DNA of 64,000 bases, from assembly GCA_025146925.1 (NCBI GenBank), contig CP102260.1:1379001-1443000 (forward strand), read 5' to 3'. Source of the DNA: [Bacteroides] pectinophilus (lineage in GTDB: Bacteria > Bacillota > Clostridia > Lachnospirales > Lachnospiraceae). Below, in pieces: positions 1-9,576 of this stretch. The number at the start of each line of letters is the position of its first letter. Position 1 is the first letter of the stretch. Position numbers and translations under genes: made by a program. The notes below the pieces were generated by a model. That model saw only the letters and a program-made list of their open reading frames with translations, was not told the origin of the DNA and did no database searches.

Positions 1-1
1 G

Positions 2-514
2 TCTGTTAAGGATAACGAAGTTACTCCGGCTGCAATATTGCTTACACACGGACACTTTGACCATATACTTGCGGCTAATGAGCTGCGGGAATTGTATGGC
101 ATACCTGTATGTGCAGGCAGAGAGGAAGAACAGCTCCTTGCAAGCAGCATGCTTAATCTTTCGACAGATTATGGCTGCACATGCACGGTTAAGCCGGACA
201 GGCTTTTTGAAGATGGTGAGCATGTAATGCTTGCCGGTTTTGATATAGAAGTTATCGCAACTCCGGGACATACAGGAGGATGTGTATGCTATTATTTTGA
301 GCAGGAGAGCGTTCTTATAAGCGGTGATACGTTATTCCATAACGCCGTGGGAAGAACTGACCTTGCGACAGGAAGCTCCAAGGCAATAATACAGTCCGTA
401 CACAGACTTATTAAGCAGTTACCTGCTGATACAAAGGTATATCCGGGGCACGGAGCTCCTACAGATATTGGATGGGAGGAAGAGAATAACCCATATTGCT
501 ATGATATATCTTAA
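2..514 (+). CDS. MBL-fold metallo-hydrolase, 5'-truncated by window edge
   Basis: This is the C-terminal part of a metallo-beta-lactamase-fold hydrolase of the glyoxalase II/YcbL type. The reading frame is open to the left edge, so the true start lies outside the window; the TTG at 38 lies inside the metal motif and is not a start. The metal-binding motif THGHFDHI is at the left end. TPGHTGGCVCY (about 273-305), SGDTLF and YPGHGAPT near the C-terminus supply the remaining His/Asp ligands of a binuclear metal site. Such proteins hydrolyse thioesters such as S-lactoylglutathione analogues, but the substrate here cannot be told. The last 14 bases overlap the likely start of hemZ, so the two are probably co-transcribed. 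Confidence 0.88.
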   Translation, partial: SVKDNEVTPAAILLTHGHFDHILAANELRELYGIPVCAGREEEQLLASSMLNLSTDYGCTCTVKPDRLFEDGEHVMLAGFDIEVIATPGHTGGCVCYYFEQESVLISGDTLFHNAVGRTDLATGSSKAIIQSVHRLIKQLPADTKVYPGHGAPTDIGWEEENNPYCYDIS

Positions 515-1910
515 TATAGACGACAGAGAATTTTATGATGATGCAGTTGTGCTTGTAAGGTCATTCTATCCCCGCACTGAGGTAGGAGAATATGACGGAC
601 AGAATGTAACTCCTGAGGATATTATAATCAGGCCTGACATACCTGAGAAGGAAGGCAGAAGCAGAAGTGAACTGCATGAAGAATTTAAAACAGATTTATA
701 CAAAAAGCTTGAGAAAATGACCGGACGCACGTTACCGTGGGGCAAGCTTACAGGAGTAAGGCCAAGTAAGATTGCTGTTAATCTTATAGAGAACAAAACG
801 TCTGATGAAGATATAATAAAGCTTTTTATGGATAAGCATTACGCATCTGAGGCTAAGGCTAAGCTTGCACTTGGTGTTGCACACAAGGAACTCGGACTTC
901 TCGGACAGAGAGATTATATTAACGGATACAGTCTTTATATAGGAATACCATTCTGTCCGACTACATGCCTGTACTGCTCATTTACATCATATTCAATTGA
1001 TAAATGGCATGACAGGGTTGAAGAGTATCTGTCAGCACTGTTTTGTGAGATGGAATTTGTTGCCGCGAAGCTTAAGAACAGAAGGCTTGATACCATATAT
1101 TTCGGAGGAGGAACACCGACAACCCTTAGCGCCGACCAATTGGACAGGCTTCTCGGACACATGGAGAAGTGTTTTGATATGTCAGACATTGTAGAGCTTA
1201 CGGTAGAGGCAGGAAGACCTGACAGTCTTACCATAGACAAGCTGAAGGTGCTTAAGGCACATAATGTGGGACGTATCTCGATTAATCCTCAGACGATGAA
1301 TCAGGCTACGCTTGACATAATCGGCAGAAAACATACGGTTGAGCAGGTTAAGGAAGCATTTGCAATGGCACACGAATGTGGGCTTGATAATATTAATGTT
1401 GACCTTATCATGGGGCTTCCGGGTGAGGATGAAGCGATGATCCATCATACGCTGGATGAAGTTAAGAAACTTGCACCTACAAGCCTGACCGTACATTCTC
1501 TTGCAATTAAGAGGGCTGCAGCTCTTAATATATGGCGTGATAAGTATCAGGCATATGCACTTAATAATACAGATGAGATAATTGATGCAGCAGCGGCTTG
1601 TGCAGCAGATATGGGCATGGAGCCGTATTATATGTACCGCCAGAAGAATATGGCAGGGAATTTTGAGAATGTCGGATATTCAGTTCCGGGGCTTGAATGC
1701 ATTTACAATATCCTGATAATGGAGGAAAAACAGTCAATAGTCGCACTTGGAGCAGGCGCTTCGACCAAGATTGTTATGCCACAGGATGACGGTTCTGTGC
1801 GTATCGAAAGAATCGAGAATGTTAAGAGCGTAAAGGACTATATCGAAAGAATAGACGAGATGATTGAACGTAAGAATGGAGATGTGTTCAATTACCTTGT
1901 TAATAATTAG
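501..1910 (+). CDS. hemZ: HemZ-type radical SAM protein (coproporphyrinogen dehydrogenase family)
   Basis: 469-aa radical SAM enzyme. The 4Fe-4S motif CPTTCLYC (C-x3-C-x2-C) follows GIPF, and the SAM-binding glycine motif YFGGGTPTT is present, as in the HemN/HemW/HemZ group. The N-terminal extension of about 150 residues before the radical SAM core fits HemZ rather than HemW, and a separate HemW lies at 34941. The family is named for oxygen-independent coproporphyrinogen III oxidation, but the true substrate in heme-poor clostridia is unclear. The open frame extends to a TTG at 468; I chose ATG 501 because the protein then begins MIYLNIDDREF and overlaps the upstream gene by only 14 bases. 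Confidence 0.85.
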   Translation: MIYLNIDDREFYDDAVVLVRSFYPRTEVGEYDGQNVTPEDIIIRPDIPEKEGRSRSELHEEFKTDLYKKLEKMTGRTLPWGKLTGVRPSKIAVNLIENKTSDEDIIKLFMDKHYASEAKAKLALGVAHKELGLLGQRDYINGYSLYIGIPFCPTTCLYCSFTSYSIDKWHDRVEEYLSALFCEMEFVAAKLKNRRLDTIYFGGGTPTTLSADQLDRLLGHMEKCFDMSDIVELTVEAGRPDSLTIDKLKVLKAHNVGRISINPQTMNQATLDIIGRKHTVEQVKEAFAMAHECGLDNINVDLIMGLPGEDEAMIHHTLDEVKKLAPTSLTVHSLAIKRAAALNIWRDKYQAYALNNTDEIIDAAAACAADMGMEPYYMYRQKNMAGNFENVGYSVPGLECIYNILIMEEKQSIVALGAGASTKIVMPQDDGSVRIERIENVKSVKDYIERIDEMIERKNGDVFNYLVNN

Positions 1911-1929
1911 GATGCTAAGATATTTCAGA

Positions 1930-1966
1930 TATAATATTAGCTAATAATGATGCCGCATATGCGGCA
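1930..1966 (+). promoter_or_regulatory. aspS leader: TATAAT box and perfect 16-bp palindrome
   Basis: The 75-base gap before aspS holds a TATAAT at 1930-1935 with no clear -35, and a perfect palindrome TGCCGCATATGCGGCA at 1951-1966. As RNA it would fold as a 6-bp stem with an AUAU loop, ending 4 bases before the GGAGG ribosome site. It could be a small translational-control hairpin or a protein site. It has no U-tract and is not a terminator. Confidence 0.4.
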
Positions 1967-1985
1967 GAATGGAGGATATTACAAA

Positions 1986-3785
1986 ATGGCAGAATCAATG
2001 CAGGGACTTAAGAGAACTAACCGTTGTGCTGAGGTAGGCACTGCTGATATAGGCAGGGAAGTAACGGTTATGGGATGGGTCCAGAAAAGAAGAAATCTCG
2101 GAAGTCTTATATTTGTTGACTTAAGAGACAGAAGCGGATTACTTCAGATTCTCTTTGATGAGAATAATATTGGAACGGAAGGATTTGAAAAAGCATCTTC
2201 ATTAAGAAGTGAATATGTTATCGCTGTAACAGGTAAGATTGCTAAGCGTTCAGGCGCTGTTAATGAGAATCTTAAGACAGGTGATATTGAAGTAATTGCT
2301 ACAGACCTTCGTATTCTTTCAGAGGCACAGACACCTCCATTTCCTATTGAGGCTGATTCCAATACTAAGGAAGACTTAAGGCTTAAGTACAGATATCTTG
2401 ATCTTAGAAGACCTGACATTCAGGCTAATATCATGATGAGAAGCCGTGTGGCAACTCTTACAAGGGCATTCCTTGCCAATGAGGGATTCCTGGAGATAGA
2501 GACTCCTATGCTTTGTAAGAGTACACCTGAGGGTGCGAGAGATTACCTTGTACCAAGCCGTGTACATCCGGGACATTTTTACGCACTTCCGCAGTCACCA
2601 CAGCTTTACAAGCAGCTCCTTATGTGCTCAGGATATGACCGTTATATGCAGATTGCAAGATGTTTCCGTGATGAGGACCTCCGTGCAGACAGACAGCCTG
2701 AGTTCACACAGATAGATATGGAGCTTTCATTTGTTGATATTGATGATGTAATCGATGTTAACGAGAGACTTCTTGCGTACCTTTTCAAGGAAGTACTTAA
2801 TGTTGATGTACAGCTTCCGATTCAGAGAATGACGTGGCAGGAAGCTATGGACAGATTCGGTTCGGATAAGCCGGATCTCAGATTCGGAATGGAACTGCAC
2901 GATGTATCTGATGTAGTTAAGGGATGCGGTTTTGGCGTATTCACAGGAGCAATCGAAAATGGCGGTTCAGTGAGAGGTATTAATGCCAAGGGACAGGGTG
3001 CAATGCCTCGTAAGAAGATAGATGCACTGGTGGATTTTGCCAAGGGCTACGGAGCAAAGGGTCTTGCATATATTGCAATCAATGAGGATGGCACATATAA
3101 GTCATCATTTGCCAAGTTCATGACTGATGATGAGATGAAGGCACTTGTAACAGCAATGGAAGGTGAGCCGGGAGATCTTCTCTTATTTGCAGCAGATCGC
3201 AATAAGATTGTATGGAATGTACTCGGTGCACTCAGAATAGAGCTTGCCGGACAGATGGGACTTCTTGACAAGAATGAATATAAGTTCCTCTGGGTAACAG
3301 AGTTCCCTCAGTTTGAGTGGTCGGATGAAGAGAACAGATACGTTGCAATGCATCATCCGTTTACAATGCCTATGGAAGAGGATCTTGATAAGCTTGATAC
3401 AGATCTTGGTGCAGTACGCGCCAAGGCTTATGATATAGTCCTCAACGGAACAGAGATAGGCGGAGGAAGTGTCAGAATCCATCAGGAGGATGTTCAGGAG
3501 AGAATGTTCAGGGCACTCGGATTCACTAATGAAGAGGCTCATGAGAAGTTCGGATTCCTTCTTGATGCATTCAAGTATGGTGTTCCGCCGCATGCAGGAC
3601 TTGCATATGGTCTTGACCGTCTTGTAATGCTTATGGCTAAATGCGACAGCATCAGGGATGTAATTGCATTCCCTAAGGTTAAGGATGCATCATGTCTTAT
3701 GACAGAAGCACCGGGAACTGTAGATGCAAAGCAGCTTGAGGAACTTTCACTCGATATAGCTGCTGCGGAGCAGGACGATAAGTAA
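1986..3785 (+). CDS. aspS: Aspartyl-tRNA synthetase
   Basis: 599-aa class IIb aminoacyl-tRNA synthetase that charges tRNA-Asp (possibly also tRNA-Asn). It has an N-terminal OB-fold anticodon-binding domain (GWVQKRRNLGSLIFVDLRDR, about residues 20-45), class II motif 2 (RCFRDEDLRADRQPEFTQID), a central GAD insertion domain typical of bacterial AspRS, and motif 3 near the C-terminus (GLAYGLDRLVML). Length matches bacterial AspRS (about 590). A longer frame opens at 1947, but ATG 1986 sits just after GGAGG at 1971-1975 and starts at the conserved N-terminus, so it is preferred. No terminator is visible after it. Confidence 0.96.
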   Translation: MAESMQGLKRTNRCAEVGTADIGREVTVMGWVQKRRNLGSLIFVDLRDRSGLLQILFDENNIGTEGFEKASSLRSEYVIAVTGKIAKRSGAVNENLKTGDIEVIATDLRILSEAQTPPFPIEADSNTKEDLRLKYRYLDLRRPDIQANIMMRSRVATLTRAFLANEGFLEIETPMLCKSTPEGARDYLVPSRVHPGHFYALPQSPQLYKQLLMCSGYDRYMQIARCFRDEDLRADRQPEFTQIDMELSFVDIDDVIDVNERLLAYLFKEVLNVDVQLPIQRMTWQEAMDRFGSDKPDLRFGMELHDVSDVVKGCGFGVFTGAIENGGSVRGINAKGQGAMPRKKIDALVDFAKGYGAKGLAYIAINEDGTYKSSFAKFMTDDEMKALVTAMEGEPGDLLLFAADRNKIVWNVLGALRIELAGQMGLLDKNEYKFLWVTEFPQFEWSDEENRYVAMHHPFTMPMEEDLDKLDTDLGAVRAKAYDIVLNGTEIGGGSVRIHQEDVQERMFRALGFTNEEAHEKFGFLLDAFKYGVPPHAGLAYGLDRLVMLMAKCDSIRDVIAFPKVKDASCLMTEAPGTVDAKQLEELSLDIAAAEQDDK

Positions 3786-3853
3786 TATATAATTATACAA
3801 CAAAACATAAAATAACAAAATAACATTGCCTATAGCAGAAAGGGGGAATTATT

Positions 3854-5893
3854 ATGAAAAAACTGCAGTCTATACGTTATAAGCTTATAGCCGGTTTTAT
3901 TCTGCCTGTTGTGCTGATTATTATACTTGGAGTTATGTCATATACAACCGCTTCCAAGGCTGTGACATCAAGCTTTGAGGCTTCAGCGCAATCTGCAATT
4001 CAAAAAACTGCAGAGTACTATGACCTTATGTTCTCCGGAATCAAAGCATCCGCCAATGAACTGGTCAATGACTCTGTTGTTCAGGGGTATTATTCAGGGA
4101 GTTATGAGACAAACAGTGTTGAGGAGGCCAATGCGTATTCTGACATACGTGCCAAGGTAACATCGGTATCTACAACCAACACGCAGATAAAAGGTATGTA
4201 CATATTCGGCAAGAGCGGCAAGGATATATACCTTAGTGCCAATTCAATGTCAGGTTCTGAGTATTCCAATATTAATAAGACTGATGAGGCAAAGAAGATA
4301 GACAGCGACCGCTCGGTATGGCTTTCAAGCCACAGCTATATTGATTCACAGACCAATATTGACTATGGTGTTTCGTATGGCAGACAGGTAATCGGCTCAT
4401 CGAAGAGAGGTGTCGGTTACATGTTTGTTGATATTGATAAGGAATACATTGTTAATCCGATATCAAGCGTTGATATCGGTAATAAGAGCATGGTTGCACT
4501 TATTGCACCTGATGGCGGTGAGAATGTAGTGATTAAGGATTCTGAGGCTGAAGATGGCAGAGTGTATTTTGCTGATAAGGATTTTTATACACAGGCGCTT
4601 GAATCAGAGAATGAATCAGGGTATTCATATGTAAAGTATGACGGCAAGTCACAGCTTTTCATATATTCAAAGACCGGCAGTGAAGGCTTCATGGTATGTG
4701 CACTTGTACCGAGAAGTGTAATTGTTGCACAGGCCGGTGGAATTAAGTTCATAACAATTACAATGATTATCATTGCACTCATAGGTGCAATTATAATCGG
4801 CGGAATAATGGCAGCTGATATTGGTAACGTCATTAAGAAGGTTATTGGCGGAACTGACAAGGCAGCCAACGGAGATCTTACGGCGACTGTTAATGTCCAC
4901 AGAAAAGATGAGTTCGGAGCTCTTGCCGGAGGTATCAATAATATGATTGGCAATATGAAGCAGCTTATTAATGATACTAAGTCGGTATCGGGCAGGGTTG
5001 ATGAGTCGGCGGCTGTTGTTACGGACAGTGTACATACAATGCTTAGTGCAACAAGAGAGATTACTGATGCCATAAGCGGAATTGAGAAGGGAATAGTCCA
5101 GCAGGCAGAAGATTCAGAAAGCTGCATGAAGCAGATGGACGAACTCTCAGATAAGATTAATGTGGTATCTGATAATTCAGAAAAGATAGCAAGAATAGCT
5201 GAATCAGCACGTGACATAGTAAAGTCGGGACTTGATACAATTGACGTGCTTAATACTAATGTGCATGATACAGTAGGAATTACGACTGAAGTAATCAGCG
5301 GTATAGAGCAGCTTGAGACAGCGACAAAGTCTATCGGCAAGATTGTTAATGCAATCAATGATATCGCAGACCAGACCAATCTGCTTTCACTTAATGCATC
5401 TATTGAGGCAGCAAGAGCAGGCGAGGCAGGCAGAGGATTTGCTGTGGTTGCGGATGAGATTCGCAAGCTTGCAGACCAGTCGGTTGAATCTGTTAACCAG
5501 ATAAGGGAGATTGTTGAAGATATCACATCCGGAACAAGACAGACAGTTAACGTTGCAAGAAGAGCTGAGGATGTAGTTGCTGTTCAGGAGAATTCACTTA
5601 AGGATACTGTTACTGTATTTAATGACATTCAGAGCCATGTAGGGGAGCTTATACAGAGCCTTGAGTATATAACAAGCGGAATAACTGATATTGCAACGAC
5701 AAAGGCTGATTCAATCATGTCAATACAGAATATTTCGGCAGTATCCCAGGAGACAGCAGCAACAGCAGAAGAAGTTACACAGAACGCTGATAAGCAGATG
5801 AAAGCAGTTGAGGCACTTAATGCAGCAGCTGAGAAGCTTGACAGGGATGCACATGAACTTGAAGAGGCAATAGGGCTCTTTAAAGTAGAGTAA
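3854..5893 (+). CDS. Methyl-accepting chemotaxis protein
   Basis: 679-aa membrane chemoreceptor. TM1 is about residues 10-31, followed by an extracytoplasmic sensor of about 265 residues (Cache-like by position), TM2 about 298-322 ([18 protein letters not shown]), a HAMP segment, and a cytoplasmic signalling coiled coil. The signature hairpin [18 protein letters not shown] with [17 protein letters not shown] is at about 505-545. It would bind CheA/CheW and control flagellar rotation. The C-terminus has no NWETF-like CheR/CheB tether. The start has an AAAGGGGG ribosome site. No chemotaxis genes are near, so it is an orphan receptor of unknown ligand. Confidence 0.93.
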   Translation: MKKLQSIRYKLIAGFILPVVLIIILGVMSYTTASKAVTSSFEASAQSAIQKTAEYYDLMFSGIKASANELVNDSVVQGYYSGSYETNSVEEANAYSDIRAKVTSVSTTNTQIKGMYIFGKSGKDIYLSANSMSGSEYSNINKTDEAKKIDSDRSVWLSSHSYIDSQTNIDYGVSYGRQVIGSSKRGVGYMFVDIDKEYIVNPISSVDIGNKSMVALIAPDGGENVVIKDSEAEDGRVYFADKDFYTQALESENESGYSYVKYDGKSQLFIYSKTGSEGFMVCALVPRSVIVAQAGGIKFITITMIIIALIGAIIIGGIMAADIGNVIKKVIGGTDKAANGDLTATVNVHRKDEFGALAGGINNMIGNMKQLINDTKSVSGRVDESAAVVTDSVHTMLSATREITDAISGIEKGIVQQAEDSESCMKQMDELSDKINVVSDNSEKIARIAESARDIVKSGLDTIDVLNTNVHDTVGITTEVISGIEQLETATKSIGKIVNAINDIADQTNLLSLNASIEAARAGEAGRGFAVVADEIRKLADQSVESVNQIREIVEDITSGTRQTVNVARRAEDVVAVQENSLKDTVTVFNDIQSHVGELIQSLEYITSGITDIATTKADSIMSIQNISAVSQETAATAEEVTQNADKQMKAVEALNAAAEKLDRDAHELEEAIGLFKVE

Positions 5894-5903
5894 CATTTGT
5901 TAA

Positions 5904-5932
5904 TTGCATTTATCCAATGATGAATGTATATT
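5904..5932 (+). promoter_or_regulatory. Predicted sigma-A promoter of glyA
   Basis: TTGCAT at 5904-5909 and TATATT at 5927-5932 are separated by 17 bases, about 30 bases before the glyA start. No folate or glycine riboswitch is seen in the short leader. Confidence 0.5.
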
Positions 5933-5962
5933 ATATATAATTTAATTTATGGAGGTTATAGG

Positions 5963-7207
5963 ATGTATTCATTTGATGAAGTATCAGGGTTTGATCCTGA
6001 ACTTGCGAAAGCAATGGATGACGAGCTTAATCGTCAGAGAACACACATCGAGCTTATTGCTTCAGAGAATCTTGTAAGCAAGGCAGTTATGGCAGCAATG
6101 GGAAGCCCGCTTACCAACAAGTATGCAGAAGGATATCCGGGAAGACGTTATTATGGCGGATGTGAGTATGTAGATGTTGTTGAGACACTTGCAATCGAGA
6201 GAGCTAAGAAGCTGTTCGGATGCGAATATGCCAATGTTCAGCCACATTCAGGTGCACAGGCTAACTTAGCAGCATTTTTCGCACTTGTAAACCCTGGGGA
6301 CACTGTAATGGGAATGAGCCTTGATGCAGGCGGACACCTTTCACACGGCTCACCGGTTAATATTTCAGGAAAGTACTTTAATATTGTTCCTTATGGTGTT
6401 AATGAGGAAGGCTTCATCGACTATGACGAGGCAATGAGAATTGCAAAAGAGTGCAGACCAAAGCTTATTGTAGCCGGCGCAAGCGCATATGCAAGAACAA
6501 TTGATTTCAAGAAATTCAGAGAGATTGCAGATGAAGTTGGCGCATATCTTATGGTAGATATGGCTCATATTGCAGGTCTTGTTGCAGGTGGACAGCATCC
6601 AAGCCCAATCCCATATGCAGATGTAGTTACAACAACTACACATAAGACATTAAGAGGCCCTCGTGGCGGTATGATTCTTTGCAAGAGTGCTGAATTTGCC
6701 AAGGAGATTAACTTCAATAAGGCGGTATTCCCAGGTATCCAGGGCGGTCCTCTTATGCATGTAATCGCAGCTAAGGCAGTATGCCTCAAGGAAGCATTGG
6801 ATGACAGCTTCAAGGATTATGCAAAGGGAATCGTTGATAATGCACAGGCACTTGCCAACGGACTTATGAGCAGAGGATTTGACCTTGTATCAGGCGGTAC
6901 AGACAATCATCTTATGCTTGTTGACCTGAGAAGTAAGAATGTAACAGGTAAGGAAGTTGAGAAGCTTCTTGATGCAGCTAACATTACATGTAATAAGAAT
7001 GCAATTCCTAATGACCCTGCAAAGCCTAATGTAACAAGCGGTATCCGTCTCGGAACAGCAGCAGTAACAACAAGAGGTTTCAATACAGCAGACATGGATG
7101 TCGTTGCTCAGGCAATTGCACTCCTTGTTGATGATGTAGAGAAGAATCGTGACGAGGCTATGGCACTTGTTAAGACTCTTACAGATAAGTATCCTCTTTA
7201 CGAGTAA
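5963..7207 (+). CDS. glyA: Serine hydroxymethyltransferase
   Basis: 414-aa PLP enzyme that converts serine and tetrahydrofolate to glycine and 5,10-methylene-THF, the main entry of one-carbon units. The PLP-lysine motif [14 protein letters not shown] and the N-terminal [11 protein letters not shown] are intact, and length is normal for bacterial GlyA. ATG 5963 is chosen over the upstream in-frame ATG at 5924 because GGAGG lies 7-11 bases before it and the protein begins at the conserved start. Its product feeds FchA, FolD and Fhs, encoded further right in this window. A strong terminator follows, so it is transcribed apart from the fab operon. Confidence 0.96.
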   Translation: MYSFDEVSGFDPELAKAMDDELNRQRTHIELIASENLVSKAVMAAMGSPLTNKYAEGYPGRRYYGGCEYVDVVETLAIERAKKLFGCEYANVQPHSGAQANLAAFFALVNPGDTVMGMSLDAGGHLSHGSPVNISGKYFNIVPYGVNEEGFIDYDEAMRIAKECRPKLIVAGASAYARTIDFKKFREIADEVGAYLMVDMAHIAGLVAGGQHPSPIPYADVVTTTTHKTLRGPRGGMILCKSAEFAKEINFNKAVFPGIQGGPLMHVIAAKAVCLKEALDDSFKDYAKGIVDNAQALANGLMSRGFDLVSGGTDNHLMLVDLRSKNVTGKEVEKLLDAANITCNKNAIPNDPAKPNVTSGIRLGTAAVTTRGFNTADMDVVAQAIALLVDDVEKNRDEAMALVKTLTDKYPLYE

Positions 7208-7220
7208 TACATAATTATTA

Positions 7221-7269
7221 ATATCGCAGCCGTGCTGATTATATATGGCATTGGCTGCGGTATTTTTTA
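7221..7269 (+). terminator. Rho-independent terminator after glyA
   Basis: Stem arms 7221-7231 (ATATCGCAGCC) and 7253-7263 (GGCTGCGGTAT) pair over 11 bp with one wobble and run into a T-rich tract to 7269. It separates glyA from the fab operon. Confidence 0.88.
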
Positions 7270-7278
7270 TTATAATAC

Positions 7279-7291
7279 TTTGAATATCAAA
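7279..7291 (+). promoter_or_regulatory. FabT-type operator, upstream copy
   Basis: TTTGAATATCAAA is an inverted repeat TTTGA-N3-TCAAA. It matches the known FabT box of streptococci and lactococci (MarR-family repressor of fatty-acid synthesis). It lies just upstream of the fabH promoter -35. No fabT gene is in the window, so the regulator's identity is inferred. Confidence 0.7.
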
Positions 7292-7297
7292 ATAGTA

Positions 7298-7326
7298 TTG
7301 ACAAATGATAATCTGATGGCTATAAT
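7298..7326 (+). promoter_or_regulatory. Consensus sigma-A promoter of the fab operon
   Basis: Perfect TTGACA at 7298-7303 and perfect TATAAT at 7321-7326 with the ideal 17-base spacer. A palindromic operator sits on each side, so the promoter is probably strong and repressible. Confidence 0.88.
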
Positions 7327-7336
7327 ACAAAACATA

Positions 7337-7357
7337 ATATTTTGAATATCAAAATAT
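7337..7357 (+). promoter_or_regulatory. FabT-type operator, downstream copy
   Basis: Arms ATATTTTGA (7337-7345) and TCAAAATAT (7349-7357) are perfect 9-bp inverted repeats around ATA. The core is identical to the copy at 7279-7291. It covers the region just after the expected transcription start; its centre is 62 bp (about six helical turns) from the first. Confidence 0.75.
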
Positions 7358-7402
7358 ATGAAAATTCAGACGCAGACCAATGCGTCTAAGGATTGGAGAC
7401 TG

Positions 7403-8338
7403 ATGAAATCCAGAATAATAGGAACAGGGAGCAGCTGTCCCGAATATGTCATGACAAATGACATGCTCTCACAGCTGGTTGATACGAATGATGAATGGAT
7501 ACAGACAAGAACCGGAATATGCAGACGGCATATTGCAGACAGGAATGATGATGCTGCATGTCTTAAGCTTGCTGCCGAAGCTTCACAGAAGGCATTGATA
7601 CGAGCAGGGACGAATGCAGAGGATATAGACATGATACTGTTTGCAACATCAACGCCGGATTCTGTATATCCCAATATGGCATCACTTCTGCAGAGGAAAC
7701 TCGGTGCAGTTAACGCAGCCGGTTATGACATTAACGCGGCGTGCTCGGGCTTTATATATGCCCTGTCGGCTGCAGATGCATTTATAAGGGCAGGCATGGC
7801 TGAGAAGATACTTCTGGTTGGAGCCGAGATTATGTCAAGGCATGTAGACTGGAATGACAGAAGCACATGTGTGTTGTTTGGTGATGGGGCAGGAGCAGTG
7901 GTCATTGCACCGGATGATAAGTATGGGATTGAGGCACTGTCACTTCATAATGATGGTAATGCCGGTGATGCATTAAGCTGCAGCACATCAGGGCATATAG
8001 CAATGAATGGACAGGAAGTGTTCAGATTCGCGGTAAGACGGGTGCCTGAGGTTATAGAAGAGGTGCTTGGCAAATGTGGCTGGTCAAAAGAAGATGCAGA
8101 TTTATATGTACTTCATCAGGCCAACATAAGAATAATCCAGTCAGCAGCCAGAAGGCTTGACATAGATATTGACAGATTTGCGGTTAATCTTGATGAGTAT
8201 GGCAATACATCAGCAGCCAGCATACCGCTTCTGCTTGCACAGCTTGACGAGGAAGGCAGGCTTGAACAGGGAAAAAGAATCGTCTGTTCGGGATTTGGAG
8301 CAGGACTGTCATGGGGAGCCGCAGCGCTGACATGGTAA
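7403..8338 (+). CDS. fabH: Beta-ketoacyl-ACP synthase III
   Basis: 311-aa initiating condensing enzyme: it joins an acyl-CoA primer to malonyl-ACP. The catalytic triad is visible: Cys in NAACSGF, His in LHQANIRI, and Asn in YGNTSAAS. The open frame begins at ATG 7358, immediately after the second operator, but that ATG lacks a ribosome site. ATG 7403 is preceded by TTGGAGA and begins MKSRIIGTG like other FabH proteins. It is the first gene of the operon, as in streptococci, but without the usual fabT in front. Confidence 0.95.
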   Translation: MKSRIIGTGSSCPEYVMTNDMLSQLVDTNDEWIQTRTGICRRHIADRNDDAACLKLAAEASQKALIRAGTNAEDIDMILFATSTPDSVYPNMASLLQRKLGAVNAAGYDINAACSGFIYALSAADAFIRAGMAEKILLVGAEIMSRHVDWNDRSTCVLFGDGAGAVVIAPDDKYGIEALSLHNDGNAGDALSCSTSGHIAMNGQEVFRFAVRRVPEVIEEVLGKCGWSKEDADLYVLHQANIRIIQSAARRLDIDIDRFAVNLDEYGNTSAASIPLLLAQLDEEGRLEQGKRIVCSGFGAGLSWGAAALTW

Positions 8339-8404
8339 CAGAACCAAAATTTAAAATTATGAAATGCAGGAAGAATATATAGCCTGCGGAATGGAGAAAA
8401 AGAT

Positions 8405-8638
8405 ATGTTAGAGAAAATGAAAGAAATTATTGCACAGCAGCTTGGAGTAGACGAGGAAGAAGTAAAGGCAGAGAGCAGATTCAAGGAAGACCTCAAAGCA
8501 GATTCACTTGACCTTTTTGAACTTGTAATGGCACTTGAGGATGAGTACGGGATTGAGATTCCATCAGATGACCTTCAGAATCTTCTTACAGTCCAGAATG
8601 TAATGGATTACCTTAAGTCTAAGGGAGTTGAAGCGTAA
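8405..8638 (+). CDS. acpP: Acyl carrier protein
   Basis: 77-aa acidic carrier protein. Serine in the ADSLDLFEL motif is the 4'-phosphopantetheine attachment site, carrying acyl chains between Fab enzymes. Length and charge are typical. It lies between fabH and fabK, and its stop codon overlaps the fabK start (TAATG), so translation is likely coupled. Confidence 0.96.
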   Translation: MLEKMKEIIAQQLGVDEEEVKAESRFKEDLKADSLDLFELVMALEDEYGIEIPSDDLQNLLTVQNVMDYLKSKGVEA

Positions 8639-9576
8639 TGAAGACACAGATTACGGAACTGCTTGGAATTGAATATCCTGTAATTCAGGGTGGCATGGCG
8701 TGGGTTGCGGATGCGCAGCTTGCAGCCAATGTATCAAAGGCAGGCGGTATTGGATTTATCGGTGCAGCCAATGCACCGGCTGAATGGGTAAGAGAACAGA
8801 TACATATTGCGAGACAGATAACAGATAAACCGTTTGGAGTAAATGTAATGCTGTTAAGCCCACATGCTGACGAGGTTGCGGCAGTAGTTTCCGAAGAAAA
8901 GGTTGCGGCAGTTACTACGGGAGCCGGCAATCCGGCAAAATATATGGAAATGTGGAAGAACAGCGGTATCAGGGTTATCCCGGTAGTTGCATCAGTCGCA
9001 CTTGCCAGAATGATGGAAAAATGCGGAGCAGATGCAGTGGTTGCTGAAGGAATGGAGTCAGGTGGACATATAGGCGAACAGACAACAATGTCACTTGTAC
9101 CACAGGTCGTTGATGCGGTTTCTATCCCGGTCATAGCAGCCGGAGGAATAGGTGACGGAAGAGGAATGGCTGCAGCATTTATGCTTGGAGCGCAGGCCGT
9201 ACAGATAGGAACAAGATTTATTGTAGCCAAAGAATGTAATGTCCATCAGGCATACAAGGACAGAGTGATTCAGGCAAGAGACATAGATTCGGAAGTCACG
9301 GGAAGAAGCACCGGACATCCGGTAAGGTCACTGCGCAATCAGATGACAAGAAAATATCAGGCACTTGAAAAGGAAGGTGCAGGCTTTGAAGAGCTTGAAC
9401 TGCTTACACTCGGAGCACTCCGCAAGGCTGTAGTTGACGGTGATGTGAAGAACGGAACAGTAATGGCAGGACAGATAGCAGGACTAATCAAAAAAGAACA
9501 GACATGCAGTGAGATTATAAAAGAGCTCATGGATGGCATGAGTAATGTAATAGAGCATGTCAGAGGTGAAATATGA
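8638..9576 (+). CDS. fabK: Enoyl-ACP reductase II (FMN-dependent)
   Basis: 312-aa TIM-barrel flavoprotein that reduces trans-2-enoyl-ACP in the last step of each elongation cycle. YPVIQGGMAWVAD at the N-terminus, GMESGGHIGE and IAAGGIGDGRG with GAQAVQIGTRF are the nitronate-monooxygenase/FabK flavin-binding motifs. FabK replaces the triclosan-sensitive FabI in many streptococci and clostridia. It overlaps acpP by one base and fabD by four (ATGA). Confidence 0.94.
   Translation: MKTQITELLGIEYPVIQGGMAWVADAQLAANVSKAGGIGFIGAANAPAEWVREQIHIARQITDKPFGVNVMLLSPHADEVAAVVSEEKVAAVTTGAGNPAKYMEMWKNSGIRVIPVVASVALARMMEKCGADAVVAEGMESGGHIGEQTTMSLVPQVVDAVSIPVIAAGGIGDGRGMAAAFMLGAQAVQIGTRFIVAKECNVHQAYKDRVIQARDIDSEVTGRSTGHPVRSLRNQMTRKYQALEKEGAGFEELELLTLGALRKAVVDGDVKNGTVMAGQIAGLIKKEQTCSEIIKELMDGMSNVIEHVRGEI

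Noticed and set aside
4585-5526. 313-codon open frame on the - strand opposite the chemoreceptor gene
   Set aside because: It is the antisense shadow of a coiled-coil region with strong codon bias; its translation is Ser/Ile-rich and has no ribosome site or domain.
7358-7402. Earlier start of fabH at ATG 7358
   Set aside because: The ATG abuts the operator and lacks a ribosome site, and the extra residues are not FabH-like.
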